NCBI RefSeq assembly: GCF_958295425.1
Contig: NC_081140.1
Span: 11,245,433-11,309,432 of the forward strand
Source: Solea solea
Lineage: Eukaryota > Chordata > Actinopteri > Pleuronectiformes > Soleidae
DNA: 64,000 nt
Reading direction: 5' to 3'
The notes beneath the pieces are model-generated. The model saw only the letters and a list, made by a program, of their open reading frames with translations, had not been told where the DNA came from and did not search any database. The translations under genes were made by a program, and so were the position numbers. Position 1 is the first letter of the stretch, and the number at the start of each line of letters is the position of its first letter. This document shows positions 11,901-26,242 of this stretch, one piece after another.

Positions 11901-14900
11901 GTAGACCCCAAGCAAAGCCTCTTAGAAGCCGCAAATCTGCACATACTGTTCTTATTTCAGAGGGAGGACTGTGTGTTTCATTCCCACACTACAGGCAGAT
12001 GAATCCCATTCAACTTATGCACATTAACACGCAAATTCATGGAAGCACACACTCACACAAGCACATGCATATGCTGTTTTATGTGTTGTGCATCCATACT
12101 GTTTTCTAAGTACATCCCATGACACAGAATAATAGGGAATTCGGAATTATTTATGGTTTATTAGGCCTTAGCATTAAAACAATCTGTTTAGTGTGTCTTC
12201 AATGTGTCTGTTGCTATGGTCTATTGTCTTCAGTGTCTCCAAACTCGTCACTGCTCGATGAGACGTGCAGATAAATCAGTCACTTTTGAAAGCAAGGCTC
12301 TGTTGCTGGTTGCAATCTGTGTTGAAATAATCTTGAAATTGCACAATGTGCTTTGTCATCATGAAACTAAATCTCTGGTATCATATTAAGGAAATATGAG
12401 CAATAACGTGTCTGCAGTGCTAGTGATTCCCCAAGGCGCCTCAATACTTCATGCAGTTTTATCGCAATGTGTGAGCCAAACACAAAGTATTCATTTAAAC
12501 ATCTGAATTCAAGCTGTTCGATCAGCAATTCCACACAGGCACTTATTAAGTACTGGTGAGCACTCAGTGAGTCATGACCATGAGGTGATGACATAGAAGG
12601 ATTCAGAACAACATCCTCTGACGACAGAAATGAATAAATGTCTACATGATTTTTATTTTTAACCTGTTTGGAGTCAGCTTTGGGTTTCAACCACTAATGT
12701 ATCGTGTTATATTTTCCATACATGATTTTTAATAATAACAGTTTCAAAGTGAGTTAGAAGTATTTATAAATGGTCTATATAGTCGTAATTTAAGAGCTTT
12801 CCTCTACAGTGTTTGGAGTACATCTCCTGTGTACACAGCATTTCTTTCTACCATACATCATTCACACACTGACGCAACGGTCGCTGGGAGTTAAGTGTCT
12901 TGCCTGAGGACACACTGGACACATGGACCAGAGGAGATGGATATCAAACCCCTGACCTTCCAGTTGGAAGACTCTACATATTGAACCACTTGACAGTGGG
13001 CGGGCCTAATGTTTGGTGCTAGAGGTGGCTATCAGGGTCAGCAGAGCAGTGTCTGTCATGGGCGACTAATATTGCTGAAGTGATAATGAAGTAACGTCAG
13101 GTCGGCAGGACTTTCCCAACCTGCAGCGTGTGGCCGCGCTCTCTTCCAGCCTTCTACCCAACAGTTTGGCTATAGCTGTAAAGGAGTTGCTCATCCTGTA
13201 AATGTCTTTCCCACAGCCTCCCAGCAATAACGGGTAACGGTCAGTCAGAGCTCGGATCTCCAGCAGCAGCGTGTGGTGTAAGCTGTGCTCCATGGTGCCC
13301 AGCAGTGACACCAGGAAGACCAGCGAACTGTGAGCATGAGCCTGGAGAAAGGAGACAACAGAGCCAATATTTAAAAAAAAAGAAATGATAATATCTGGTG
13401 ACGTGATCCTGACATCAACAGTAAAAGATAGATAACAGATGAAACCTTACAGTTGAGTGGTTATTTCTAATGTTGTGGACAGAAAATGGGACTATTGTTT
13501 CATTACGTCTTCTGATGATAAATGAGTGAATATTTTGTAACATTACCCACATTGGTTTTACATTTGTCGGCCTTTTGGGGGATTTGTTTAACCTTCTTTT
13601 GCATTTAAATCATGACAAACAGTAAATGTGAACACATGCAGATGTCCTTCAGCTAAACTTGGAGAATATAAACTTGTTCTTTTTCCAAATGACAGTACTT
13701 CCCCATTGTCCGCATACACTCACGCACACCATATTTTAAACTGTATCCAGTATCCAACTCTCTCTTGAGTATATTTGTTGTATTCTCCAAGGCAGATTCA
13801 AACATATGAACTACCAAGCAATACTCATAACTAATATAGTCACGTAACTGAAACATGTACTATTATTTAATCACTATGGAAACTGCAATCCTTCATGAGC
13901 CAAATTAGATTCTGATCCATTACTTAACAAGTGACAGACGTGATTTAAAAGGGCCAAAAAGGCCTCATCTGTGCACAGAAAAAAAGAACCCTGTAAAAAA
14001 AAAATGCTCTGCTCTTAAAAAAATAACAGCTTCAAAGTGCTTCCTCTGCTTCACTGAGTGAGAGACAAACTAAGATGGATTGATGGGGGAGCAGAAAGAT
14101 GGACAGAGCTAACCCGAGTGTGCAGCGCTTAAGGACACCTTGTAATGAGGAGAGAAGAATGCAGTTACTGCACAGTTTCACAAGGTCTATGACTAAAGGT
14201 GCCAGGAAAGCTAGAACATGACCGTTTTGAGCAAACGGGATTAAGAGGTCTGTGGAGCACCACAGTTCTGGCTTTTATTGTTGTGATGATTTTACAAAAT
14301 TACAGCATTAGCAGAACTTTCATCTTAGACTCTGCGAGTGAGACTTGGCCTTTTTTCCCTCATTGGTCAATAATGAATGTAAAATGTAGTGAAAATAACA
14401 GGAAGCTTATGAGAACTATGAACTGTTGCACTTAATTATGTGTTTTGTTGTTTTCCAAACAAATACACACACACACACACACACACACTCATTTCCTTAC
14501 AAAATTTGGCCCATTCACTTCTAATTACTTAATAATCATAATTCATACAACAATGAGAGCCGGTCCCATCTGGCAGTAGCACATGTGCTTGTATGATAGA
14601 GATATCTGTTTCAATAAATGAATGATAAATGAAGAAAACACTGCATTTGTCTATTGTCACCATGCCTCTGCTCACCAACATGTGGTTCTTGAGTCTTTTC
14701 CTCATCCATCTGCTCACTGATCTCTCAAAACTGAAGCTGAATTCACAGCTGTGTGCTTTGTTTCACGGAAATCAGTAGCGACAATACTCGTTGGAGATGT
14801 AATTTCTCTGAAAAGTGGTCATTTTCTCCTTGGATGTGTGAGGGGTTTAAAGCAAATTGAAGCAGAAATCATATTCCCTCAGTACAAAAACATCACACCT

Positions 14901-17900
14901 CCCTTTTAACGATAAAACCTGATATTAAATCTATTTATCTTAATGCCAAATTTAAGGGGAAAAGGAGAGCATTTATAAAAACATCTTCTGGATGGTGTTC
15001 AAACTCACCCCTGGACTGCATGATATTCCATCTTTATAGACTGTATACAGTGTATATAGAAGTGGCTTCAGCAGCCATACTTGCTGCTGCCTCCCCCTCC
15101 TCTTTATCTTTTCAATGTGCTTAATCATTCAAATCTCTCTTGTGACACCCAGGTTGGCACCAAGTGAAGTGCTCTATTGTTTTCAAATTATTTATTGACG
15201 TCAAAATTCAATGTGCACCCTTACGTCACTGCAAACTGAAATTCCTTTGATGCCTGGAAAAACCATGGGGAACTTTTATTCAAACGGATTGGTGGTAAAA
15301 ACAGAAGCATCCCGATGGAGTTGTGTAATATGTGCTTGGAACAAATAACATTTATGTGTTTTAGAGTCTCCCCAGTTTATGAGGCTTTAAAAATTGTGGT
15401 GAGGATGACAGGTAAAGGTTTTTGGGGCTATTGTTCATCTTATTACAGTGGATAAGAACAAAAACATACAAAGACCATAAATTCGATGCTAATAACTCCA
15501 AATTCTCTTGTCTTGATGACCGCTCAAAGCTGTTTTGTCATTCACCCAATCAAATCCATTTACTCACTCATTCATAAAGTGCATCTACGTGCAGCGTATT
15601 TTCTATCACAGATCTTTCACATCCATTCACGCGCTGTCAGGAGCTACATGGGTTTAATGGCATATTTCTATCGGCTTTACTCGCCTCGCCTTGCTTTCAG
15701 TAACGTTTCCACTAGCATAGTACTTGGTACCAGGTACTATCTTCAGTACCTGCTCCGGCGAGGTTCCAAAAGTGTGCTGAGTAGGTACTATGCGATCATT
15801 GGTCAGACTGCCGGCCACTGACTGGCCAGAGTGCCGTCAAAGGAAGAGACACAAATCAAGCCAAACAGTGCCGAACTGTAGATCAGTTAAAACTACTTAA
15901 CAATCCTAAAAACGTGGGTTAATCTCCAACAACTACCAGGAGTCACTGGTCACTCGTTTGTTTTTGTGTGTGTGTCGTGTATAAAATGAAGTCACCGCAG
16001 TTTCATGCAGCCGTGCAGTGATGACTCCGCCCACGTTGAGTAGGTACTTTTTTATAGTGGAGATGCAACCTAAACCGTGCTGTGCCGAGGCGAGGCGAGG
16101 CATAGAGCCGGTGGAAATACGCCCACATTGTGTCTTGTCCACATTGGCATGTAGTCCAGTGGAATCAAACACCCAACCTTCCACTTGAAAGACGACTTGC
16201 TCTCCCACTGAGACACCACTTGAATCATGTCTTATCTGTATCTACCTCAACAGGAAAATCAAATCATTTTAGCCTATCATTATCCATATAAGTATTTATT
16301 AGTTACAGTACATAGATCTAAGTTAGAACTGTGGTTTAATCATGTCATGAACAATATAGACTAACTTCTTTAAGGAGGTGAAGGAAGCCAGAGAGTGAGG
16401 GTTGTGCAATCCTGTTAGAATCAAGTGTGTGTGTGTGTGTGTGGGGGGGGGCACAAACACAAGCCCACAGGAGGCGTTCTCCACTGCCATCACCAGGAGG
16501 CCTCTGCAGGGGCATTTCCCAGAAAAACACGGGTTATTTATCAAATGGTTCCAATGTGAAGAAAGACAGGACACTATGGTCCGACCAATTGTGCTCATGC
16601 GTGTGTGTGTGTGTTTCTAAGCTGGATTGGCAGGTTTTTGGACAAGAAGAGGAGGAAGGGAACTTTTGGAAGAAAGGTTGCCCTGGAGTAATAGAAAACG
16701 ATATTATGGTTTCCAGATCCATGATTTCTGTGTGTGTATGTATATACATACATATACATACATAAGACTATACATCTGTGTGTGGGGTGCACCTTATTAC
16801 CTTATTTACAGACAGATGATGTATTTTCCCCCTTTGGTTAATTTCCCAAAATTGTTATTACACCACTTTAAATGGACCCTGAGGAAATGAGAGTGGGAAC
16901 CCTCGGCGTGTCCTGCTGTCGCTGTCATATCTTTAGACACACACACACCTCGGAGGGTCTGTGATCTGTGACTTCATCTGACCCGTCATTACAAATCATG
17001 TATTCCATTTTATGTCTGTACAACATCAGTTAACCCATTTATCTCATGCTCTAAACCTGCAGGGGTGTGTAGGAGGGTGCTTTAACTGACAGAATTATGA
17101 AAACACTGCACTTCTCTCTCTCTCTCTGTGATGCAAAATCTCATGGACATGCGTCAAATAGTTGTTGAGGTTGTGGGCCAACCAGCCATCAAAGGTTAAG
17201 GTCAAGTTATTTTCATCCTCAGAGAAAGAAAGAAGATCAGCTACAAAGACAGGATTCACTGGCTCACCCTCTGTGTGCTCGTGTGTTTTCTGAAGAACCT
17301 CGGCCCGTGTCACTCACACACATTTCCCACAGCGATGCCACCTTTGCGGTTTGTTCAAGCCATTGCGCTAATTAACCTGTACTTAGCAGCTCGAGCGTTT
17401 GAGCAGAGGGTTCCTGTCACAGTCACTAAAACACTTCTGACTACAAGAGAAGGGTAATTAGGGGATAATGAGTCAAGTCTGCAGGACAGCCTGGGGTTTG
17501 GCCAGAGTGAGGCTCACAGGACAAAGTCAGCTTTATTTAATCTAATGTTAGCTTTATTTCTCTTGGGCGCTGAGTAATGTATTAGTTGCAATGGGAGTTG
17601 TGGTGATATAGTCGTACTCTCAAATGTAAATACCTGAAACACATAATAAATGCTGCACAACATAAAGTTGCCATGAGAATGCAACTCACTCTCATTGGAG
17701 ATTGAGTCTGGACGAGGGTGTAGTCACCTCCCACATGCAAGTGTGACCAACAGATATAGATCAAAATGCCTCTGTACGCAATTAGATAGACCTACAACCA
17801 ATCAGATCCAAGGATCTGGATGATGAATGCAGAACGATGGAAAACGTGTCAACAAATGTGCACGTTGTAGATCCTAAGAGTGATGGCTATCTAATAATGG

Positions 17901-20900
17901 TGTCTAATGACTTTTGCTTATAGCCTGCCTAATGTCACACTACATCTCACCCAGACTTAACAGTTAGTCCAGAACGTCTGCACGCGAGAGCTCATGCTCT
18001 GTGTTGGCATCTCTGCACTGGCTCCCAATCTATTTTAGATCTCTTCTTGTGGTACTTGAGATTAAAACACCAGGGAGACATTATTATTATTATTATTATA
18101 ATTACTGTTGTTGTTGTTATCATTATTATTCTGCCTCTGTTTGGTCTTTGTGAACAGAAACCACGCCACATAATGCTGTGGCCTTGATCTCAAACTGTTC
18201 TCGGACACTTCATTGTGTTCTCAGTTGTACACCAACATTTTTGCAGCTGCCTTACTTCACGAGCATAATGTTACTGTTGCGTCCGTCCGACTGTTTGTCG
18301 TGATGTAAAACAAATCACTTCCTGTGTGCAGCACAGGAATGTCCCCAAGCGACATGAGATCAAAACACTGCCCGACTGAGAAACACAGAAAAGAACTGCG
18401 TGGAGCTGATAGACTTAATCAACAATGTGTGCACAAATGAAAGTCACATTTGTTTATACTGCTGCTGTACCTGTTTAGGTATATACTGTATATCCATTTG
18501 TTATCCAGACAATGTCAAAGATGGCACTGCACACAATGGTGCCCTTGACTATGGAGATGGCTGAAAAAGAACTGTAGTCAGTGGTTGTGCAACTAATCTG
18601 GTGACTTTTTTTTTACAGTTTATTCTTTTGTCAGCACAAGACGTTCTAGTGCTAGAAGATCTAATAGTGTTATGGCTACACTGCTCCTTAAATGTTCCCT
18701 TAAATGAGCTCTTTTCAGAGCAGCAGTGTTGGACTCCTCTGGTGGCTCAGCGTGTGCTTGTATCAGAGAGACTCAGGCAGCAGCAGTCATCTTCTCTGGA
18801 ACCAAACCTGTGATAAAATAATCACTACTGTCTGTTTCAGTGTGTGAATATGTGTTTGTATGTGTCAGACAGAACTATAACATTATTCTCATGCCATCTT
18901 TACGTAATGACAGCTTGTCTTTGTTGAATCAATGCACTGGCAATACATACATTTGTTTACATGTAGTTTTGTGCAACAGTTTCACTGTTTTCCTTCTTCT
19001 CTCTCCTCACATTCCTTAATTTGAAACTTGGGAAAGAAAAAGTTAATTTTCTTAACATGTGTCACTGAAATTAACCCACATCTGTTTGCATTCATCCCCC
19101 TCTTGCCGTTTGTGTACATTTCAAAACGTTGTTCAGTTTGGAATGAACAATGTAAGTCTCTGCTGTGTGTTTGTACCTCACTGATGATGCCAACAGCACT
19201 GTGGATTTTGGCCACATGGCCCAGGAGAGCAGAGCATTGCTGTCCCACAGTCCTCAGCACCGGGAGGAAGCTGACCAGTGAGGAGGGGCTGGCCTGTGAC
19301 ACGTCTACGAGCACGCCCAACACGGCCTCTGTCATAGACTTTTCACCGAGGTAACCGACCAGCAAAGGCACCTGAGGGCTCAACATCTGCATTGAAAGAC
19401 ACAAAATAAAACAGGGCTTTTGATTATGACTATAAGAAATCCTGCCACTGTGTGTGTCCCAGTGTGCAACGAAGAGCCTGGTGACTAATAAGAAACAAAA
19501 GCTTGATTGTAGGACCGTCTGGAAAAATTGAGTGAACGAGCATTTCCTCCTCATTATCTTTACTGGATCACACTGACAATTACCATCACTGCAGCTCCCC
19601 TGCTGAGCGTGCATTTGTTCTTATAATCCTGCCGAAATCAAACACCATCTGTTCCTCAGGGAGGCAAAGTTTGATCAATGGATTAAAGTTATTTAATATT
19701 AGAGTTTCTTAATTGATCACTGTCATTTTAATTTGTCCTTCTTCCAGGGAGCAACTATAAATATGAAAAAGATCTGGTAACCGCATGCAGCCTCAATCAC
19801 AACGGAAATACTTTGTGTGAGTGTGTGTGCAGTGTGTGTCTGTGTGTGTCTCTGTGGGGGGTGGAAATTAGAATAACTCCAGATGGTGAGTTTTCTTCCT
19901 CCAGTGCTTCACATGAGCGTGAGACTATCCATGTTTTATCACCATGTGCTGTTTTCACTGGTATGCGGTACTTTCCCCCTTTCGCGTTGAACATAAGAAG
20001 CTGTGCTCGAAAAACACGCAGGTTTGAGGGAATTCCTATTGAGAGTTGTGAAAACCACTTTCACTGAGGTATTTACTTACGTGTGACCGTGTTCCTGTGG
20101 ATGTTTTTCTACATGTTCACACGAGCTCAATGCAAAACATGGCACAGCTTAACGCTAACATGTTGAATTCATGGTTTTACTTTATGGAAATGCCACATAT
20201 AATACGTAGCTCATAGTTATCCAAATATGTCACAGACACTCATCCCTGACTTACAAGACATAACTGTTTATAAGTCAAGGCGACAAATTATAGTTTGTAT
20301 ATGAATTGCTGGTAAAGTGATAGTAATAAAATATTACCCTAAGGGTTTTTACCCCCCATTTTAGCCCCTTGAGCAGATGTGACAGTTACTTCACCCACAG
20401 TGCATTTTGTTTTGCTTCAAACGTAAAACTACGAAAACACTCACGAGTGGATGTTGTTCTGCAACAATTTGAATGAGCCTGATCAGGTGGTGTTGCTCTG
20501 GAGACTCCAGCTGGGGCATCATTGCAGTGAGGTTGCCTAGGTGACGGTGGATGGTATCTGGTTGTCTGGGGTAAACCGATGGCAACACTCGCAGGAGCAT
20601 GGGGTTACCTGGCAGAAAGAGAAACACAGAGAGAGAGATTTTAAAATACTGATATGGAGACGTCAATTTAAAGAGTATTTCAAATGTTTTTCCCCCAACA
20701 TAAACAACTGTTCACATTGTCGTCAGTATGAGGTTTGGGAAGCAATGGAACAGTATTTTCTGCATTTTATAGATTAAATGACAGTTTGATTTAAGCTCTA
20801 GTGTGAAACCTTTACAAGTCAGTCTGTTCAATTTCTTTTTTTTTACCATTCACATCCTCCTCTAAACAAGTTTGCCAAACATGTCTGACTGCTGTTTCCT

Positions 20901-23900
20901 GTGTTTTCTTGTCTGAAGCCACACATTTCCAGATCTCACTAATTAACTTGTGTGACTATAATTTTACTGCTACCACGAAGACATAAGACCCAGGTTGTGT
21001 GAGGCTGGAATTCCCTTTAATTTGTCTGTGGTGCATTTCATTTTCCTCTGAAAACACGCACAAGATTTCCCCGTCAGTGGTGACGCATTACTGGCAATAA
21101 TGGTGTTTGTTAAAAATAAAATAACGCACACAGAACAACAAAACCCACAGCATTACCCAACAGCTATTGACTCACGTAAGAAACATCTTTGAATGATTCA
21201 CATTGCTGAACAAGGACTCTTTAACATTTTCAAACAATGGCCTTTGTGTCTTACATGGGACCAAATGCCAGGCAGCAAGAGATATTTTAAATTTAATTTT
21301 AAACTGGGGTTCTGGGAGCTGATTACAAACGTTACCGTGAACAAAAGCAGAAAAAGGAGTGAGGGACTGATGCAGGAGGTGTTTGATTAAGGTGGTATAG
21401 TTTAATATTATACGAAGCTACAGCAAGCGGACACTTATTTTAGCATTAGATGGTCTGGATTTAGACTTGGTACAGAGTTTTACACATACAGTACTTATAC
21501 TATAATACAGCTATCACATTATCATTAATGATGTTGCCATTACAGCCGGCAGCAATTTGGGATAAGATGTCTTGCCCAGGGACACAAAGATATGTAGACG
21601 AGGAGAGTTTGGGATCAAACCCTGACCTTCAAGTTCGAAAATGACCCACTGTGCCACTGAAAAGAGTGCAACAAAACTAAGCTACTCCTATACACAGTGC
21701 AATAGAAGGTAAATGTTTTTTGTGCAATTCTCTCCAACATGTATCAGCAAAAGTGGAGACTGATATATGACCATAACTTTATTACTCCCAAAAAAGAATC
21801 ACACCTGCTGAGACACAAGTTCAACTTGCGTCCAGCCGTCTTCAGTTCAATTTTCATTTTATTACTCCCATGCACAGAATGTATTCTAAATAGTTGCCTC
21901 TGCATTGACCGCGCTTTAAGTCAAACGGGTCACTGTTGAAAACAAGTTAATCTAACTACATGGGGTGCACATTTGTCGTTTTTGATAAAACCTCACAGGA
22001 TCTGAAATAAATCCCGGGACACAACGGGGGACGCACACACAGCCATAAATCACCGTAAGCGCAGGTTGTGCGCTCAGAGGATGCACAGACAGACGGCTGG
22101 TACTGATCAACACAGAGGAACCTGACTGCGCTGAGTCAAGGAGAGGAGCGCACATAAATATTTAGGAGATAGTCACTGGCTCTTTTTAAGTCCCTTTCTC
22201 TTCCCTTTAATCAGGGATTATACTGTATAGCATTACACAAACACTCCTTCATCCCTAACTTCTGTTACAAATCACTGTTCAAGGAGACAGATATAGTTTA
22301 TGTACAGAAAGAGAGAGATAGTAATAACCATAAAAGTGATGTGGTAGCAGTTGCAGGTCTGTTCAGAGGAATGTTAAAAGGCAAGAGCGGACGGGAGTCT
22401 GCACAGAAACACGCTCACATGGATTTGAAGAGCTTACCTGTTCTTAGCCACTGGTCTACTCTGCCCTCAGGCGCACACACACACACACACACATGAATGT
22501 ATATACGTGTGATAACCAATTTATTATGAGAGCCTCACTTGACTCCCACTCTGTCCTCTACTTAAATCTTCTTCTGTGTGTGTGTGTGTGTGAGACGCAC
22601 AGTATCTGGCCGTCATGCCTTCATTCCACTTCCAGCAAACCCACGTCTGACAAATCTTTGTTAAATATCCTGTAATGACCTTCAATCCTTCAGCACACAA
22701 AGGTGACATTCTTGAAGGGCTGCACGCACATTTTCCACGAAAAGACAAAAACAATCCGCTGACTGATCTGCAGAGACTGTCAAACTATTGTTAGCATGAT
22801 GTGAAGAGGCAGACGAGGACCTGATGGCTTTCCGACAGTGTGCACATTTTCCAAATGTCACATTAGAATAGAAATTTGAGACACGAAAACGAATCCTGGA
22901 GAAAGTTCACTTCATCGAGTCCTTAACTGTTTGCTATCTTAAAGTCATACTTGTTTTTTGCTGTTCACATATAGAAATACAGGGGCAGATTAAGACACCA
23001 AGAGGACACTAAATAGTCTGCGTCATAGGAGAAATGATTTTCACTCACTTTGCTTCATATACTGTATATATTGAAGAAAAAAAAGAAATATTACAATAGC
23101 AAAACCATTGATGTCTTGTTTTCTTTTAACCCTAACCCTAACCCTTTTTTGTTCGACGTTTCAATTGAGCTGAGCTAATTCTAAATTGTGATGTCTAGAG
23201 ACTGCCAGCCACTGATTAATGGAAAAGAAAAAAAAAAAGAGTAGAGTCGAGTAGTGCTAGAGCTGTATCATGGAAAAGACTGTCATCACTGGAATAGTCA
23301 TGAGCGCGACATCTGACACAGTAATCAAACAATGCCCAACTGTAGATCAGTTAAAAACACTTAAAAATTGAATCACAACCCGTTTGGCCGTATTTTAGTT
23401 CAGTGACTGTGTTAGACAGAGTCTGTGCGCTGGTCAGACAGGAAGCGCTGAACAATTCTGTGAACCAATCTTTTTAATTAACTGAGTCTGGAAAAAAACG
23501 ACATGACGCAAACTGAGTAGAGTCGAGTGAAGTAGTGCTAGTACGGTGTAATAGAAAAGTAAATAAATACAACTAAGGTATGGCTCTAAAGCTGCACATG
23601 CATATCTCAGTACGTATACAGTTTTTTTTAAATATGAAGCAAAAATATTTTAGCTCCCAGAGACAGCAAGATCAAGAACAGCGGTACGTGACGGCAGAGA
23701 AGAAACAGAGTTGAACAATGCAAAAAAAACCCCACATATTTTCCACATAGGACAAACAAAAACAAGAGCTAACAGCTGTTTGAAGTAATCAGTCAAAGAA
23801 AGTAAAAAAAAAGAAAGAACATTATTTCATACTAAAAGAGTTAAAACTGATATTACGAGGGCCCGCAACTCGTGATTCTTTTCATGATGACTTAATCTAA

Positions 23901-26203
23901 CAATCATTTCTGGACAAAGACAGGAATGTGCACAACCTGCCAAGAGAAACTCATTAACATTGAACGTGTATCTCGGGGAGGTTAACGCACAAATCTGCAG
24001 CGCTCAGCACAAACGACATCCAGACGGATGTTTTTTGGAGGGCTTTACGACTTAAACCTGTTTTCCATATAGTGCTGATTTTAATGCACGTGCGTCCCTC
24101 AAGTCATATCACGTAGCTCGACTAACTCTCAGGTGGGTGAGGGCGGAGAGAAACTGTCAAATCAAAATGTAGGAAACGACCCTCACAAAGCCCATATCTT
24201 TGGGATTCTGGGTATTTTTGTTGGAACACGGTGGAAATGATTTCAAGAATTTAGGCCCGTATGAAACATGACTGCACTCTGACAGGGGGTCCTCTTACCA
24301 GAGCGCAGCACATGTACATGTGACTTGAAATGATTGATGCATTAAAATATTTTACACTCCATTAATCAAAAAGTCCACGCCATAGCAGCCGGCCAGATGT
24401 CAACAATGCACTTCACAACCTAAATCCATATGCACACGGACAGTTTTAGAATCAACGTTTGAACTTCAAGATGCGTTTTGAAAGTATTTTTTCTGAACTT
24501 AAAAATGTGTTGAATCTAAATGATTTCTGTGATTTCACTTTAGTTCTTTATTAAAAGATGTGATTGATTAAGATGCTGAGATGTTCTGGAGGATAAGGAC
24601 GGGATGGATAAGTGAACATATGTGGGACAGCTCAGGTTGTACAGTTTGGAAATAAAGTAAGAGAGAGAAGGTTGAGATTGGTTTGGGCACGTGAAGAGAA
24701 AGGAGAGTGACTATATTGGGGAAAAACGGATGTTGAAGATGGAGGTGGACAAAAGGACGACGACAGAGAAGGTTCATGCATGTTGTGAATGAGGACATGA
24801 GGACAGTTGGCGTTAACAGAAGAGGACACAAGGGATAGGACAAGATGGAGGCTGTGGCGAACAATAATCCTGCAATTATTTAGTTAATTTTTTTAATCGA
24901 TTGACAGCCTCTTGTCTCTGCAAGTCAAAAAACATGAAACTAATAGCATTAATGTAACACCCTCACTGGGAACTTCTGTATTAGCTTCTTTGATCTCATC
25001 AGTCATCAATCAGTTTTTCATTTCTCCATCTCTGACTGTTTGGCAGGGCACAGCTCTCCCTTTGGTCCAGTAACACAGAACAGACCGAGCTACTGACCAC
25101 GAGGTACAAACCGCTGATATTAAGTTTTATGGTGATTAGAACAGGCAGTGGAGCCGACTGAACCGTGAGGGTTCAAGTCCTGCAAGAGAACTTTTCCATT
25201 TCTATGTCAGGGTTTCATCAGAAAATGTTTATTCGAGGAAATCACACACGATATACTTAACATAAAAATGTACACACTGTACACGCACACACTGAAGTGA
25301 TTTCTCTGCAAGCCTGATGTTTATGATGTGTCTCCAGCTGGCTCGGGGCCAATCTCAGGTGGCAGACATTAGTCAAAACGTGGAAACATTTTCATTGCTC
25401 GCGCTCGTACACAGCGTGTATGCATGCGTGATTGTGTCTTTGTAAGTTTCTGCCTTTCATTTGTTAGCTTCGCTCTCTGTTTTGATGCCTTTCAAACAAA
25501 TCATTGTCTTTTCCAGCAAAAAAAAGCTTTTATTAATATATTTTCAGTGCAAATACAGCTTTATCTTGAATAATGACATAGCTGATGTGTGATAGAAATG
25601 TGCTATCCATTGAAAGATTATAACCATTGATTATGTCAGCTCTATGCTGTTTGTTTATGTATTGGAAAAGAGGACCAAACACCCGTCCTGTCCAGGTTTC
25701 TGTTTTCACAACTGTGAGAACTGTGGTCTAATTGCAATGTGTGCTTATACAGCCTCTTTTGGGATAAGTGAATAAAAGAAAAGAAAACTAACATTGTGAC
25801 ATTCAACTTGTTAAATACAAATGCTTTATACAAAGGTGAATTACATTGTTCTCAAACTCCCTTAAATCCTATAATTACCTTTGAGTTTCACTACATCATA
25901 GTTTCACTTTTTTATTTATAGTACTGCACAAACGTCTTAGATTTGTTGCTGTAGTAACGCTATAATGACCACAGAGTATAATTATTTCTCTATCACTATA
26001 GTGGAACACATCCAGAAAACACATATGCAGTTTTAAAATAACATTTTCTCAGAGATTGAAGTGTCAAGTATTTAGTGTGACCTCCCCTTACACTCATGAC
26101 CCTGGCTCTGATTAATGTTATTGGTAAAACCAGTGTTTATACAACTATTTCATGTCGACAAATTATTATCTATTTCGCCAAGTTAAACTAATTTAGTTTA
26201 GTT

Positions 26204-26242
<39 letters not shown>

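Larger units (their letters stand above)
13342..19176. other. veph1 intron 5
   Basis: Non-coding, 5.8 kb. It holds (CA)n at 14465-14489, a MITE-like copy at 15650-16110, a tRNA-derived remnant at 16130-16225, GT/CA-rich patches at 16420-16445 and 16730-16775, a LINE fragment at 17930-18075, trinucleotide runs at 18080-18120, and an unnamed repeat at 18150-18370. Confidence 0.75.
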
